From positions 839,044 to 903,043 of the forward strand of contig NZ_LMNX01000003.1 of the NCBI RefSeq assembly GCF_001423425.1: 64,000 nucleotides of DNA. Direction: 5' to 3'. The notes beneath the pieces are model-generated. The model saw only the letters and a program-made list of their open reading frames with translations. It was not told where the DNA came from and made no database searches. Positions 19,936 through 28,954 of this stretch are shown piece by piece (within the stretch, counting starts at the first letter, position 1; every line of letters starts with the position of its first letter). The stretch comes from Rhizobium sp. Leaf306. Its GTDB lineage: Bacteria; Pseudomonadota; Alphaproteobacteria; Rhizobiales; Rhizobiaceae. The translations under genes were made by a program, and so were the position numbers.

Positions 19936-20603
19936 TGTCGATGATCAAGGCCGAACCGTTCGATTTCCCGTCACGACCTGCCGAAATGGCGCTTGTTGTG
20001 ATCGACATGCAGCGCGATTTCGCGGAAGCCGGTGGCTTCGGCGCAAGCCTCGGCAACGACGTCTCTCGCATCACCCGGATCGTGCCGGACGTGAAACGCC
20101 TCATCGAAGGCTTTCGCGCCTCGGGCATTCCCGTCATCCACACGATGGAATGCCACAGGCCCGATCTATCGGACCTGCCGCCGGCCAAGCGTGATCGCGG
20201 CAACCCCGCTCTGCGGATCGGCGACGAAGGGCCGATGGGCCGTGTGCTGATTGCGGGAGAACCGGGCACGGCAATCCTGCCGGAACTCGCTCCGATCGCC
20301 GGCGAAGTGGTGATTGAAAAGCCCGGCAAGGGCGCTTTCTATGCGACGGCACTCGGCGAAATCCTTAAGCAGAAGGGCATCACCCAGCTCGTCTTTGCCG
20401 GCGTGACCACCGAGGTCTGCGTTCAGACGACCATGCGGGAAGCGAACGACCGTGGTTATGAATGCCTGCTTTGCGAGGAGGCGACCGAAAGCTATTTCCC
20501 CGAATTCAAGGCCGCTGCCATTGCCATGATCCGCGCTCAGGGCGCGATCGTCGGCTGGACGGCGCATATCGACGACATCCTGAAGGGACTGCCCCATGCC
20601 TGA
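19935..20603 (+). CDS. Second isochorismatase-fold cysteine hydrolase
   Basis: The 222-residue enzyme shares the fold and triad of the biuret hydrolase at 16600: Asp24 in VVIDMQRDF, Lys129 in VIEKPGKGAF and Cys162 in [16 protein letters not shown]. The C-terminal third diverges (CEEATESYFPEFKAAAI instead of the [15 protein letters not shown] of the first enzyme), so substrate choice probably differs. Known relatives act on biuret, triuret and ureidoacrylate. A role on a related ureide such as triuret or carboxybiuret is inference. It overlaps the ATPase gene by one base and the cupin gene by eight. Confidence 0.82.
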   Translation: MSMIKAEPFDFPSRPAEMALVVIDMQRDFAEAGGFGASLGNDVSRITRIVPDVKRLIEGFRASGIPVIHTMECHRPDLSDLPPAKRDRGNPALRIGDEGPMGRVLIAGEPGTAILPELAPIAGEVVIEKPGKGAFYATALGEILKQKGITQLVFAGVTTEVCVQTTMREANDRGYECLLCEEATESYFPEFKAAAIAMIRAQGAIVGWTAHIDDILKGLPHA

Positions 20604-20949
20604 AACGACACGCGCCATGCTGACGTCTGGAGGCTGGAAGGACCTGGAATTCGGACCGTTCCGCAAAGACGTGACGATCCACTGGATCAGAGCGTTCGAG
20701 GGCGACCAACCGGGCGTGGCGATACTGAAGTATCAGCCGGGAGCATCCGTGCCACGCCACCTCCATCAGGGGCTCGAAACCATCCTCGTTCTCAACGGCG
20801 TGCAGTCCGATGAAGCGGGGGATTACGGTGAGGGCAGTTACGTGGTCAACGCCGCCGGCACCGAGCATTCGGTCTGGAGCGATAAGGGATGTGTGGTGCT
20901 GATCCAGTGGGACCGGCCCGTGAAGATACTTGAAGAGAGCATGGCATGA
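20596..20949 (+). CDS. Small cupin-domain protein (ChrR-like cupin)
   Basis: The 117-residue single-domain cupin carries the metal-binding motif 1 (PGASVPRHLHQGLETILVLNG, with histidines near residues 55 and 57 and a glutamate near 61) and a second motif around AAGTEHSVWSDKGC. It resembles the C-terminal cupin of ChrR anti-sigma factors but lacks their N-terminal zinc domain. Overlaps of 8 and 4 bases with both neighbours indicate coupled translation with the second cysteine hydrolase and allophanate hydrolase. It may be an accessory enzyme or a sensor for a pathway intermediate. The function is unknown. Confidence 0.75.
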   Translation: MPETTRAMLTSGGWKDLEFGPFRKDVTIHWIRAFEGDQPGVAILKYQPGASVPRHLHQGLETILVLNGVQSDEAGDYGEGSYVVNAAGTEHSVWSDKGCVVLIQWDRPVKILEESMA

Positions 20950-22763
20950 CTTACTCCACATCGACGGATCTACCCGCATTCGACATCGTCTCGCTGTCGA
21001 ATTTCTATCGCAACGGCGGCACCGTCACCGAGATCGTCGAGCGCGTGTTTGCCCGGATTGCCGAGGTCGATGACCCCGGTATCTTCATCCACCTGGGCGA
21101 TAAACTCGAGATCCTGGCGGAAGCGGAAAAGCTCGGCGCCTTCGATCCCGCAAAGCTGCTGTTCGGCATACCCTTTGCGGTAAAAGACAATATCGACGTC
21201 GCGGGCATGCCAACCACCGCCGCCTGCCCGGACTACGCCTACACGCCGGAAAAAGATGCGACCATCGTGCGCCTGCTGAAGGAGGCGGGAGCGCTGGTCA
21301 TCGGCAAGACCAATCTCGACCAGTTCGCCACCGGCCTTGTCGGCCTGCGCTCGCCCTACCCGGTCCCGAAGAATGCCATTGACCCGACACTCGTGCCGGG
21401 CGGCTCATCGTCAGGATCGGCCGTTGCCACCGCACACGGTATCGTCTCGTTCGCGCTAGGAACGGACACGGCGGGTTCCGGGCGCATTCCGGCCGGCCTC
21501 AACAATATCGTCGGCTTGAAACCAAGCCTTGGCGCCTTTTCCACCACGGGGGTCATTCCCGCGTGCCGGACGCTGGATTGCGTTTCGGTCTTCGCGTTGA
21601 CGGTGGAGGACGCCTGGACCGTGTTTTCGGTCGCAGCCCGACCGGATGAGACCGATGCCTATTCGAGAACGGCTCCGACCACAGGCTATCGCGCCGCGCC
21701 CCCCGTGCTGAGGATCGGTGTGCCGGCGGCGGCCGACCTGAGGTTCTTCGGCGACACGTCGATGGAAGCGGCCTACGCAGAAGCACTTGCCGTCCTCACC
21801 GGTCTCGGACACAACCTCGTCGAAATTCCCTTTGCCGATTTCTACGAGGTAGCCGACCTGCTCTACGAAGGCGCCTGGGTTGGAGAACGCTACGCAGCAG
21901 TGAAGGATTTCTTCGATGCGCAGGAGGACAAGTTCCATCCCGTAACGCGCAGCATTTACAGCGGAGCGAAAGCGCTCTCGGCGGCCGACGCATTCAACGG
22001 CTTGTACGCGCTGCAGGCACTCAAGAAGAAACTCGCGCCGGTCATCGGCTCCGTCGATCTCTTCTGCGTGCCCACGGCACCCCGGCATTTCACGGTCGCG
22101 GAGCTGGAAGCCGAACCGATCCGAGAGAATTCCCGCCTCGGTACCTACACAAATTTCGTCAATCTGCTCGATTTGTGCGGCATCGCTGTCCCGACCGGCA
22201 AGCGACCGGACGGCCTGCCGGCAAGCGTCACCCTTCTAGCGCCGGCCGGCAAGGACGGGCTGACAGCGACGCTTGCCCGCGATCTTCACGCCGCGAGCGG
22301 GCTGACGCTCGGCGCGACGGGCTGGCCGCTACCGGCTCCGACCGAGGCACCGCCTGTCGTAACGGCAGATGATCTGATCGATCTGGTCGTGGTCGGCGCG
22401 CATCTTTCGGGAATGCCGCTCAACCAACAGCTCATCGCGCTCGATGGAAAATTTTCACGAACGGCGCGGACTTCCGGAGACTACCGCCTTTACGCCCTCG
22501 CCGGCACCGTTCCCGCCAAGCCGGGCATGCTGAAAGTGGCCCAGGGACAGGGTAGCGAAATCGAAGTCGAGATCTGGCGCCTGCCCCCCGCAGCCTTCGG
22601 CCGTTTTGTCGCAGCCATCCCCTCACCTCTCGGGATCGGCACGATCTCGCTTTCGGACGGAACGTCGGCAAAGGGGTTCCTGTGCGAACAGATCGCGCTC
22701 AAGACAGGCGCAAGCGACATTAGCCGATACGGAGGCTGGCGCGCCTATTGCAAAAGCGGCTGA
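20946..22763 (+). CDS. atzF: Allophanate hydrolase
   Basis: The 605-residue, two-domain enzyme has the same length as Pseudomonas AtzF. The N-terminal amidase-signature domain shows the triad Lys80 (IPFAVKDNIDVAGMPTTAACP), cis-Ser154 (PGGSSSGSAVA) and nucleophile Ser178 (GTDTAGSGRIPA). The C-terminal domain, from about residue 470 (VVVGAHLSGMPLNQQLI), is the allophanate-hydrolase-specific domain that in AtzF assists decarboxylation of the N-carboxycarbamate intermediate. The enzyme turns allophanate into ammonia and CO2, finishing cyanurate and biuret breakdown. No urea carboxylase gene adjoins it, which fits a biuret rather than a urea route. Confidence 0.92.
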   Translation: MTYSTSTDLPAFDIVSLSNFYRNGGTVTEIVERVFARIAEVDDPGIFIHLGDKLEILAEAEKLGAFDPAKLLFGIPFAVKDNIDVAGMPTTAACPDYAYTPEKDATIVRLLKEAGALVIGKTNLDQFATGLVGLRSPYPVPKNAIDPTLVPGGSSSGSAVATAHGIVSFALGTDTAGSGRIPAGLNNIVGLKPSLGAFSTTGVIPACRTLDCVSVFALTVEDAWTVFSVAARPDETDAYSRTAPTTGYRAAPPVLRIGVPAAADLRFFGDTSMEAAYAEALAVLTGLGHNLVEIPFADFYEVADLLYEGAWVGERYAAVKDFFDAQEDKFHPVTRSIYSGAKALSAADAFNGLYALQALKKKLAPVIGSVDLFCVPTAPRHFTVAELEAEPIRENSRLGTYTNFVNLLDLCGIAVPTGKRPDGLPASVTLLAPAGKDGLTATLARDLHAASGLTLGATGWPLPAPTEAPPVVTADDLIDLVVVGAHLSGMPLNQQLIALDGKFSRTARTSGDYRLYALAGTVPAKPGMLKVAQGQGSEIEVEIWRLPPAAFGRFVAAIPSPLGIGTISLSDGTSAKGFLCEQIALKTGASDISRYGGWRAYCKSG

Positions 22764-23015
22764 TTGCTGGCGGCATGTAGTCTCTACCTAACCTCGATCT
22801 GCTTCTAACCTGACAGCACTCGATCCGACATAGCCGCAGACGGCTTCGGTGACATGAACGGCGCTGCAGCTTGGCGGCCGATATTCGCATCACGCAGGTC
22901 GTCAACATGAAAAAGCGCATCCACGTCATGATCCCGACAGCTTTGAATCAGAGATCAAAGGACGCCTAACCATATCAGAAGTCTCGCAAAATCGAACCGA
23001 TGGCGCCGACGGAAA

Positions 23016-23456
23016 CTAGACGGATCGGATGACGCCCTTTGTGAAAATGAAACAACCAAAGGGCCTGTCATCCGTAGTCGCGACAACAGCGAATGCGCGA
23101 GCCGCAACGTCGTAAAACTTCGTCCTCTCGACGGGCTCGAAGCTAACCTGCCGCTCCTCCGTGTCGTTTACTATCTTTTCGACATCGTAATGAACCGACG
23201 CGGCGTAGCTCAGGTCTCCGTCAGGGACCATTTTAACTACGGGTTTTTCGAGAAAGTCGTCGACCGGCATCAGCTTCAATATATCGGCGATGATTGAAAC
23301 GAGCGGCACTCCCACAATCGGTAAGACACGTTGATGACGAGAATAAGCTGGGTAGTTGGCATCAACCACAGCCAGACAATCACCGTGCCCCATTGCTGCG
23401 AGTGCCCACAGCACATCCGGGCTCAAATGCTTTGGGATGTTCTTCAACATTGTCAT
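23016..23456 (-). CDS. RbsD/FucU-family sugar mutarotase/pyranase
   Basis: This 146-residue protein is recognised by the family opening LKNIPKHLSPDVLWALAAMGHGD, with the conserved His of the GHGD motif, by VVDANYPA, and by the end AFAVVATTDDRPFGCFIFTKG. Family members interconvert sugar anomers or ring forms (ribose pyranase, fucose mutarotase) and form rings of subunits. Its length is complete. Both ATG 23456 and ATG 23450 are usable starts. No sugar transporter lies next to it. It stands between the allophanate hydrolase gene and the end of the amide-transport operon, so its partner pathway is not evident. Confidence 0.88.
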   Translation of the reverse strand: MTMLKNIPKHLSPDVLWALAAMGHGDCLAVVDANYPAYSRHQRVLPIVGVPLVSIIADILKLMPVDDFLEKPVVKMVPDGDLSYAASVHYDVEKIVNDTEERQVSFEPVERTKFYDVAARAFAVVATTDDRPFGCFIFTKGVIRSV

Positions 23457-23686
23457 ACGTGTTCCGTTATAGCTGATAGAGTTGTATCGTTGGTGTGATG
23501 GCCAAGGCTATCTGCGGCACAAGCTGTCAAAAAAATCGATGAGTAGCAACGAAATCCGTGTCTTGTGTTCGGCATACGTGTTGACGCTCCAACGTTATCC
23601 TCGTCGTAAAGCGTCTATCGTCAGCCGCTGCACCGTGGCAAGACAGTCCCGCATCGAGGTCAGGCAATCCACGAATACGCGTCGCC

Positions 23687-25372
23687 TTAACCGTGATGGC
23701 GACGCGCAGCGGGATCGGGGATCGGCACCGCAGCCATCAACGCCCGCGTATAGTCGTCTTTCGGCTGTTCGAAGACGTTCCGGCGGCGGCCCATCTCGAC
23801 GATCGACCCGCCGCGCATCACCGCGACATTGTGGGACATGCGCTCGATCACCGCCATGTCGTGGCTGATGAACAGATAGGCGATCCCCATCGTCTCCTGC
23901 AGTTCCAGCATCAGGTCGAGCACGCGCGCGCGCACCGAGACATCGAGCGCCGCAACGCTTTCGTCGGCGACGATGAGCTTGGGTTCGAGAGCCAGCGCCC
24001 GGGCGATGCAGATGCGCTGGCGCTGGCCGCCTGAAAACTCGTGCGGATACCGGCTGGCGGCCTCCGGCGGCAGCCCGACGCGGCGAAGCAGGTCTGCGAC
24101 CCGGTCCTGTCGTTCGGTTCTGTTGCCGATACCGTGGATGACCAGTGGTTCGGCGATTGCCCGCCCGACCGCCATGCGCGGATCGAGCGAGGCATAGGGA
24201 TCCTGGAAGATCATCTGCGCCGACCGGCGCACCGCCTGCATATCGCGCTGGCTAAGCATGCCGATCTTGCGGCCGTCGATCATCACCTGGCCGGTGAAGG
24301 GAATAAGCCCGAGGACGGCCTTTCCGGTGGTCGACTTGCCCGATCCGCTTTCGCCGACCAGACCCAGCGTCTCGCCGGGCAGGATATCGAAGGCGACGTC
24401 ACTGACCGCATTCACCGGCGGCTTGCCCTTGAAAATCCGGCCGGCAGCGCTGCCATAGCTGACGCCGAGATCGCGGACATTGAGGACTGGCGACCGATCC
24501 GGCGCGGGAAGCGGCTGCTTCGGTTCGGCCGAGACACGCGGCGGACCGTCGATTCCCGCATGCGCACCGAGGATCGGCACGGCGGCCAGCAATTGCTGCG
24601 TATAGGCAGCCTGCGGCCGGTGGAAGATATCGATGACGCCGCCCTGCTCGACGATACTGCCGTTCTGCAGGATGACGACGCGGTCGGCCATTTCCGCCAC
24701 CACGCCCATGTCGTGGGTGATCATGATGATCGAGGTGTCGAACTCGCGCTTCAATTCGCGCATCAGCTTCAGGATCTGCGCCTGTACCGTCACGTCGAGC
24801 GCGGTCGTCGGCTCGTCGGCGATCAGCACTTTTGGCCGGCAGGACAGCGCCATGGCGATCATCACCCGCTGCCGCATGCCGCCGGAAAGCTCGTGCGGAA
24901 ATTGCTTCAGCCGACGAGCCGGTTCGGTCATATGCACCGCGTCGAGCATCTGAAGCGCCACGGCGTCCGCATTGTCGCGACCCTGATGCTCGCGGATCGC
25001 TTCGGTCAGCTGCGTGCCGATCGAGATCACGGGATTGAGCGAGGTCATCGGCTCTTGGAAGATCATGGCGATATCGCGACCCCGCACCGCGCGCATCGCC
25101 CGATCGGAAAGCGATGTCAGGTCGCGATCGCCGAGCAGGATCTTACCCGCGGTCACCGTCAGCGAGGCCTTCGGCAACAGTCCCATGATCGACAGTGAGG
25201 TGACGGATTTACCCGACCCGGATTCGCCGGCGATGCAGAGCGTTTCGCCCGCCGCCAGATCGAAACTCACGTTTCGCAGAACGGGCTTGCGCCCCTCGGG
25301 CGTCCGCGCATCGACATCGAGATCGCGGACGCTGAGGATCGGCATCGCAGCTGTTGCGGAATGCTCGTTCAC
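23687..25372 (-). CDS. Dpp/Opp-type ABC transporter, two fused ATP-binding domains
   Basis: The 561-residue protein fuses DppD- and DppF-like halves. The first half has GESGSGKSVTS and [16 protein letters not shown]. The second half has GESGSGKSTTGKAV and FSGGQRQRICIARALALE. Both have intact Walker B ([22 protein letters not shown], where the usual DEP proline is Ser). It starts with GTG 25372 overlapping the acetamidase stop (GTGA). It is the last gene of the amide-transport operon and energises the permeases encoded at 28034-29802. Confidence 0.92.
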   Translation of the reverse strand: MNEHSATAAMPILSVRDLDVDARTPEGRKPVLRNVSFDLAAGETLCIAGESGSGKSVTSLSIMGLLPKASLTVTAGKILLGDRDLTSLSDRAMRAVRGRDIAMIFQEPMTSLNPVISIGTQLTEAIREHQGRDNADAVALQMLDAVHMTEPARRLKQFPHELSGGMRQRVMIAMALSCRPKVLIADEPTTALDVTVQAQILKLMRELKREFDTSIIMITHDMGVVAEMADRVVILQNGSIVEQGGVIDIFHRPQAAYTQQLLAAVPILGAHAGIDGPPRVSAEPKQPLPAPDRSPVLNVRDLGVSYGSAAGRIFKGKPPVNAVSDVAFDILPGETLGLVGESGSGKSTTGKAVLGLIPFTGQVMIDGRKIGMLSQRDMQAVRRSAQMIFQDPYASLDPRMAVGRAIAEPLVIHGIGNRTERQDRVADLLRRVGLPPEAASRYPHEFSGGQRQRICIARALALEPKLIVADESVAALDVSVRARVLDLMLELQETMGIAYLFISHDMAVIERMSHNVAVMRGGSIVEMGRRRNVFEQPKDDYTRALMAAVPIPDPAARRHHG

Positions 25373-26313
25373 GCGAAGACGATCCGCGGGAAATAGAACG
25401 ACACCACCCAGTTCGGCGCATCGACGATCTCGCTGATCCTGAGATCGCCGCAGACCGAGCAGAGCATATAGGCATCGACTGGGTTCAACCCGTGTTCGAC
25501 GGTCAGCAGATCGATCATTCGCATGACGCTTTCGCGCGCACCGGTCATCAGGTCCGGCCCGATGCCGGTCGTGACTTCGTATCCGGCGCCGTCGAGATGG
25601 CGGGTCACCGGCTCGGTCACGGTGAAGCGCGGGGACTGGAGCTTCGCATCCTTGACCAGCTCGATCGTCGCCTCGACATTCATCTGGCTTTCGATCGCCG
25701 TGCCGCAGACCTCGCCGTCGCCCTGGGCGGCATGCGTATCGCCGATCGAGAACAGCGCACCCTCGACTTCAACCGGGAGGTAGAGCGTGACGCCGGCCGA
25801 CAGGTCGCGAATATCGAGGTTGCCCCCGACACGGCGCGGCGGCACGACCGAATGGGTCCCCGGTTCGGCAGGAGCGACACCGATCGTCCCTGCAAACGGT
25901 TTCAGCGGCACCCGTCCGCCGGGGCCAAACAGCGACGGCGCCATGGTGGCGGTATCATAGGTCCAGACATGCAGCGCCGGGTCCTTGAACTGGTCGGCCA
26001 GAAGACCGAAGCCCGGAATGTTGGCCGTCCAGCCGACGCCTGACGGAATGAACTTGCGCAGCGTGACCTTCAGCGCGTCGCCCGGCTTGGCGCCTTCCAC
26101 ATAAACAGGTCCGGAAACCGGATTGATCTTGCCGAAATCGAGGCTGTTCAGCGTCTCCAGCGTCGCATCACGCCCGAGCTGGCCGCCGGAGGAATCTAGG
26201 CACTCGAAATGGATCGTCTCGCCCGGTTTCGCGACCACTGCCGGTTCGAAATCCTTGTTCCAGCCAAAATTATGCTGAGCGCGATGAATGGTGTGGGTAC
26301 AGGCTATGCACAT
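25369..26313 (-). CDS. Acetamidase/formamidase (FmdA/AmdA family)
   Basis: The 314-residue protein belongs to the metal-type acetamidase/formamidase family, which is unrelated to the nitrilase-type formamidase at 15573. Key stretches are FECLDSSGGQLG near residue 37, ANIPGFGLLADQF, RVGGNLDIRDLSAGVTLYLPV near 163, SIGDTHAAQGDGEVCGTAIE near 187 and the end YMLCSVCGDLRISEIVDAPNWVVS. It hydrolyses short amides to ammonia and acid in the cytoplasm. GGGAGAG precedes ATG 26313. It sits in the AmiC/AmiR-controlled operon, so the imported solute is probably an amide or releases one. Confidence 0.92.
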   Translation of the reverse strand: MCIACTHTIHRAQHNFGWNKDFEPAVVAKPGETIHFECLDSSGGQLGRDATLETLNSLDFGKINPVSGPVYVEGAKPGDALKVTLRKFIPSGVGWTANIPGFGLLADQFKDPALHVWTYDTATMAPSLFGPGGRVPLKPFAGTIGVAPAEPGTHSVVPPRRVGGNLDIRDLSAGVTLYLPVEVEGALFSIGDTHAAQGDGEVCGTAIESQMNVEATIELVKDAKLQSPRFTVTEPVTRHLDGAGYEVTTGIGPDLMTGARESVMRMIDLLTVEHGLNPVDAYMLCSVCGDLRISEIVDAPNWVVSFYFPRIVFA

Positions 26314-26340
26314 GGGGTCTCTCCCTTCATTCTTATCGAA

Positions 26341-26368
26341 ACCCTCCCGGCTTCCTGGCCGGGAGGGT
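26341..26368 (-). promoter_or_regulatory. Stem-loop after binding-protein gene
   Basis: A perfect 11-bp stem, ACCCTCCCGGC with GCCGGGAGGGT and a 6-base loop, lies between the stop of the binding-protein gene and the acetamidase start. On the coding strand it is followed only by TTT, so it may act as a partial terminator or protect the upstream mRNA. Confidence 0.6.
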
Positions 26369-26382
26369 AACTGCGAGAAGGC

Positions 26383-28011
26383 TTACTGCTTCACGAAGAT
26401 CGCGTCGTAATTGATGACGCGGGTCGGATCGATGTAGATGTTGTCGGCACCGCCCATGCGCAGCGACTTGGCAACGACGCGGCGCTCGTTGATCACAGGG
26501 ACCCATGGCGCATCGGCCATGATGTCCGTGAAGACCTTGCCCCAGGCAGCGGTACGCTCCGCAGCCTTTGCCGGATCGGACATCGAATCTGCCGCAACGG
26601 CGCGGGCATCAAGATCCTTGTTGCAGTACCAGGACCAGTTCCAGCCGCCCTGTACCGCGCCGGCGCAGCCGAGGATCGGGCCGTAGAAGTTCGACGCGTC
26701 CGGGAAGTCGGCGATCCAGGCCATGCCGCCCGACCAGATCATCGGCGCTTCGCCCTCGGTGCCCCCGGCAGCAATCACGTTCGCCTGCGCAAGCGCCCGG
26801 ATTTCAGCCTTGACGCCGATTGCTGCCAGATCCTGCTGGATGGCCTGGGCAATGCGCGGCTGCGGATCGGTATTGGTCGAATAGAGCACGGTCTCGAAAC
26901 CGTCGGCAAAGCCTGCCTCGGCAAGCAGCGCCTTGGCTTTGGCGACGTCGTAGGCATAGCCGGTAAACGACTTGTCGTAACCGGGCATCAGCGGCGGCAG
27001 CGGCTGGTTGGCGGGCGTGGCGCGGCCGTTGAGGATACGCGCGACGCGATCCTTGTTGACCGCCATGTTGAGGGCCTGGCGCACCTTGACGTTGTCAAAC
27101 GGCTTCATCTTGGTGTTGAGCGTGATGTAGCCCGTATGCAGCTGCGCGCCGTCGACAATGATCTGGGCGCCGTCGGGCGAGTTCTTGATTTCCAGGAACT
27201 TTGCCGGCGGGATGCCGTCACCGGCGATATCGACCTCGCCTTTCTGCAGACGCAGCAATGCGACGAGAGGCTCCTGGCCAACCTCCACAGTGAACTTGTC
27301 GATATGCGGTACGTTCTTGACGTAGTAGGCCGGGTTCTTCTCGAACACGAGACGCTGGCCGATCGTCCATTCCTTCAGGGTGAAGGTGCCGGAACCGACG
27401 GGGCTCTTGCCGAAATCACCACTGGCTGCCTCGATGGCTTCCTTCGGCACGACCGAGGCGAAGTTGATGGCGAGCACGTGCAGGAAGGTCGCATCCGGAC
27501 GCGACAGCTTGAACACGACCGTGCCGGCATCCGGCGTCTCGATGCCCGACAACGTCGTCGACTTGCCGCCCGTTAAGTCCTCGAAGCCATTGATGGCGCC
27601 AAAGAAGCCGGCACCGGGGCCTTGCGTCTTCGGATCGACGGCACGCTCGATCGAGTATTTGACGTCGGAGGCGACGACTTCGCGACCGTTGGAGAATTTC
27701 ACGCCCTTTCGGAGCTTGAACGTGTAGGTCAGCCCGTCCGGAGCGACCTCGAAGCTTTCGGCGAGCGACGGCACCGGGTTCGGCGTGCCCGGCTCGTAAT
27801 CCATCAGCCGCGAATAGAGGCTCTTGATCATCGACCAGTTGACCCAGTCATAACCGATCGCCGGATCGAGTGTGGTGATGTCGTCCTTGTAGGTGACGAC
27901 GATATCGCCGCCCTGCTGCGGTGCGCCCTGCGCTATTGCGGACATGGTGCCCACGGGGGCGATTGCCACCATGGTTGCAACGGTTGTGTTTCGAAGCCAG
28001 CGTTTGAACAC
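26383..28011 (-). CDS. ABC transporter substrate-binding protein, family 5
   Basis: The 542-residue periplasmic protein has a Sec signal (RWLRNTTVATMVAIAPVGTMSAIAQG). The family-5 core follows with GGDIVVTYKDDITTLDPAIGYDW and later VRQALNMAVNKDRVARIL. The frame is open to 28083, but GTG 28011 is preceded by AAGGGGA at ideal spacing and begins directly with the signal peptide, so it is the chosen start. It serves the Dpp-type permeases just upstream. The AmiC/AmiR regulator and the amidase suggest an amide-containing ligand, though none can be named. Confidence 0.9.
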   Translation of the reverse strand: MFKRWLRNTTVATMVAIAPVGTMSAIAQGAPQQGGDIVVTYKDDITTLDPAIGYDWVNWSMIKSLYSRLMDYEPGTPNPVPSLAESFEVAPDGLTYTFKLRKGVKFSNGREVVASDVKYSIERAVDPKTQGPGAGFFGAINGFEDLTGGKSTTLSGIETPDAGTVVFKLSRPDATFLHVLAINFASVVPKEAIEAASGDFGKSPVGSGTFTLKEWTIGQRLVFEKNPAYYVKNVPHIDKFTVEVGQEPLVALLRLQKGEVDIAGDGIPPAKFLEIKNSPDGAQIIVDGAQLHTGYITLNTKMKPFDNVKVRQALNMAVNKDRVARILNGRATPANQPLPPLMPGYDKSFTGYAYDVAKAKALLAEAGFADGFETVLYSTNTDPQPRIAQAIQQDLAAIGVKAEIRALAQANVIAAGGTEGEAPMIWSGGMAWIADFPDASNFYGPILGCAGAVQGGWNWSWYCNKDLDARAVAADSMSDPAKAAERTAAWGKVFTDIMADAPWVPVINERRVVAKSLRMGGADNIYIDPTRVINYDAIFVKQ

Positions 28012-28033
28012 GTCGTTCCCCTTTTTGTTGCTG

Positions 28034-28954
28034 TCAGCGGGTTCTAATGCGCGGGTCGATGACCGGCGCGATGAGGTCTGCAACGAGGTTGCCGAGAATG
28101 ATGGCGAGTGCCGAGGTGAGCGTCACGCCCATGATGATCGGAATATCCACCTGCTGGATCGCCTGCCAGGCCAGCTGTCCGATGCCCGGCCAGCCGTAGA
28201 CGGCCTCGACCACCACAACGCCGCCCATGAACTGGCCAATGTCGATGCCGATCATGGCAATGACCGGCAGCACCGCATTGGGCAGCGCATGGCGGAAGGT
28301 GATGCGCCGGGACGACAACCCTTTGGCGCGGGCCGTGCGCACGTAATCCTGGTTGAGCACGTCGATCATTGCCGAGCGGACCATGCGGGCATACCAGCCG
28401 GCACCAAGCACGCCGAGCGTGGCGGCCGGCAGAACCACATGCGAAAACGTGCCGTAGCCGCTCATCGGAAACCAGCCGAGCGTTGCGGCAAACACATAAA
28501 GCAGCAGCAAAGCCACCACGAATTGCGGCGCCGACACCCCGACAAAGGATGCCATCATCACCAGCCGGTCGACGAACCCGCCGCGGCGGACGGCAGCGAT
28601 CGTTCCAAGCGTTAGCCCGAGCACCACTTCGACGACGATGCCGGAAAACATCAGCGTCAGGGTGGCCGGCAGCCGCGCCATGATCAGCGTCGCGACTTCG
28701 GTTTTCTGCGCATAGGAGCGACCGAGATTGCCCTGCAGCAAGTTGGAGAGATAGGACCAGAACTGCACCGGCAACGACTGGTCGAGGCCGAGTTCCCGGC
28801 GAATGTTGGCAACCGTCTGCGCCGTTGCGCTGCGGCCGGCAATCATCCGGGCCGGATCCGCCGGCAGGGCGTAGAGCAGCACGAAGGTGATCGCCGCGAC
28901 ACCCAGCAGGATCAGCGCCATTTGCACCAGTCGCCTGATAAAGAGGATCGCCAT
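28034..28954 (-). CDS. Dpp/Opp-type ABC transporter permease (DppB-like)
   Basis: The 306-residue permease has the N-terminal segment MAILFIRRLVQMALILLGVA, the LPADPARMIAGRSAT region where DppB proteins carry GDP, and the coupling loop QDYVRTARAKGLSSRRITFRHALPNAV. ATG 28954 shares one base with the stop of the DppC-like gene. The order permease C, permease B, binding protein is reversed relative to the operon at 680. Confidence 0.92.
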   Translation of the reverse strand: MAILFIRRLVQMALILLGVAAITFVLLYALPADPARMIAGRSATAQTVANIRRELGLDQSLPVQFWSYLSNLLQGNLGRSYAQKTEVATLIMARLPATLTLMFSGIVVEVVLGLTLGTIAAVRRGGFVDRLVMMASFVGVSAPQFVVALLLLYVFAATLGWFPMSGYGTFSHVVLPAATLGVLGAGWYARMVRSAMIDVLNQDYVRTARAKGLSSRRITFRHALPNAVLPVIAMIGIDIGQFMGGVVVVEAVYGWPGIGQLAWQAIQQVDIPIIMGVTLTSALAIILGNLVADLIAPVIDPRIRTR

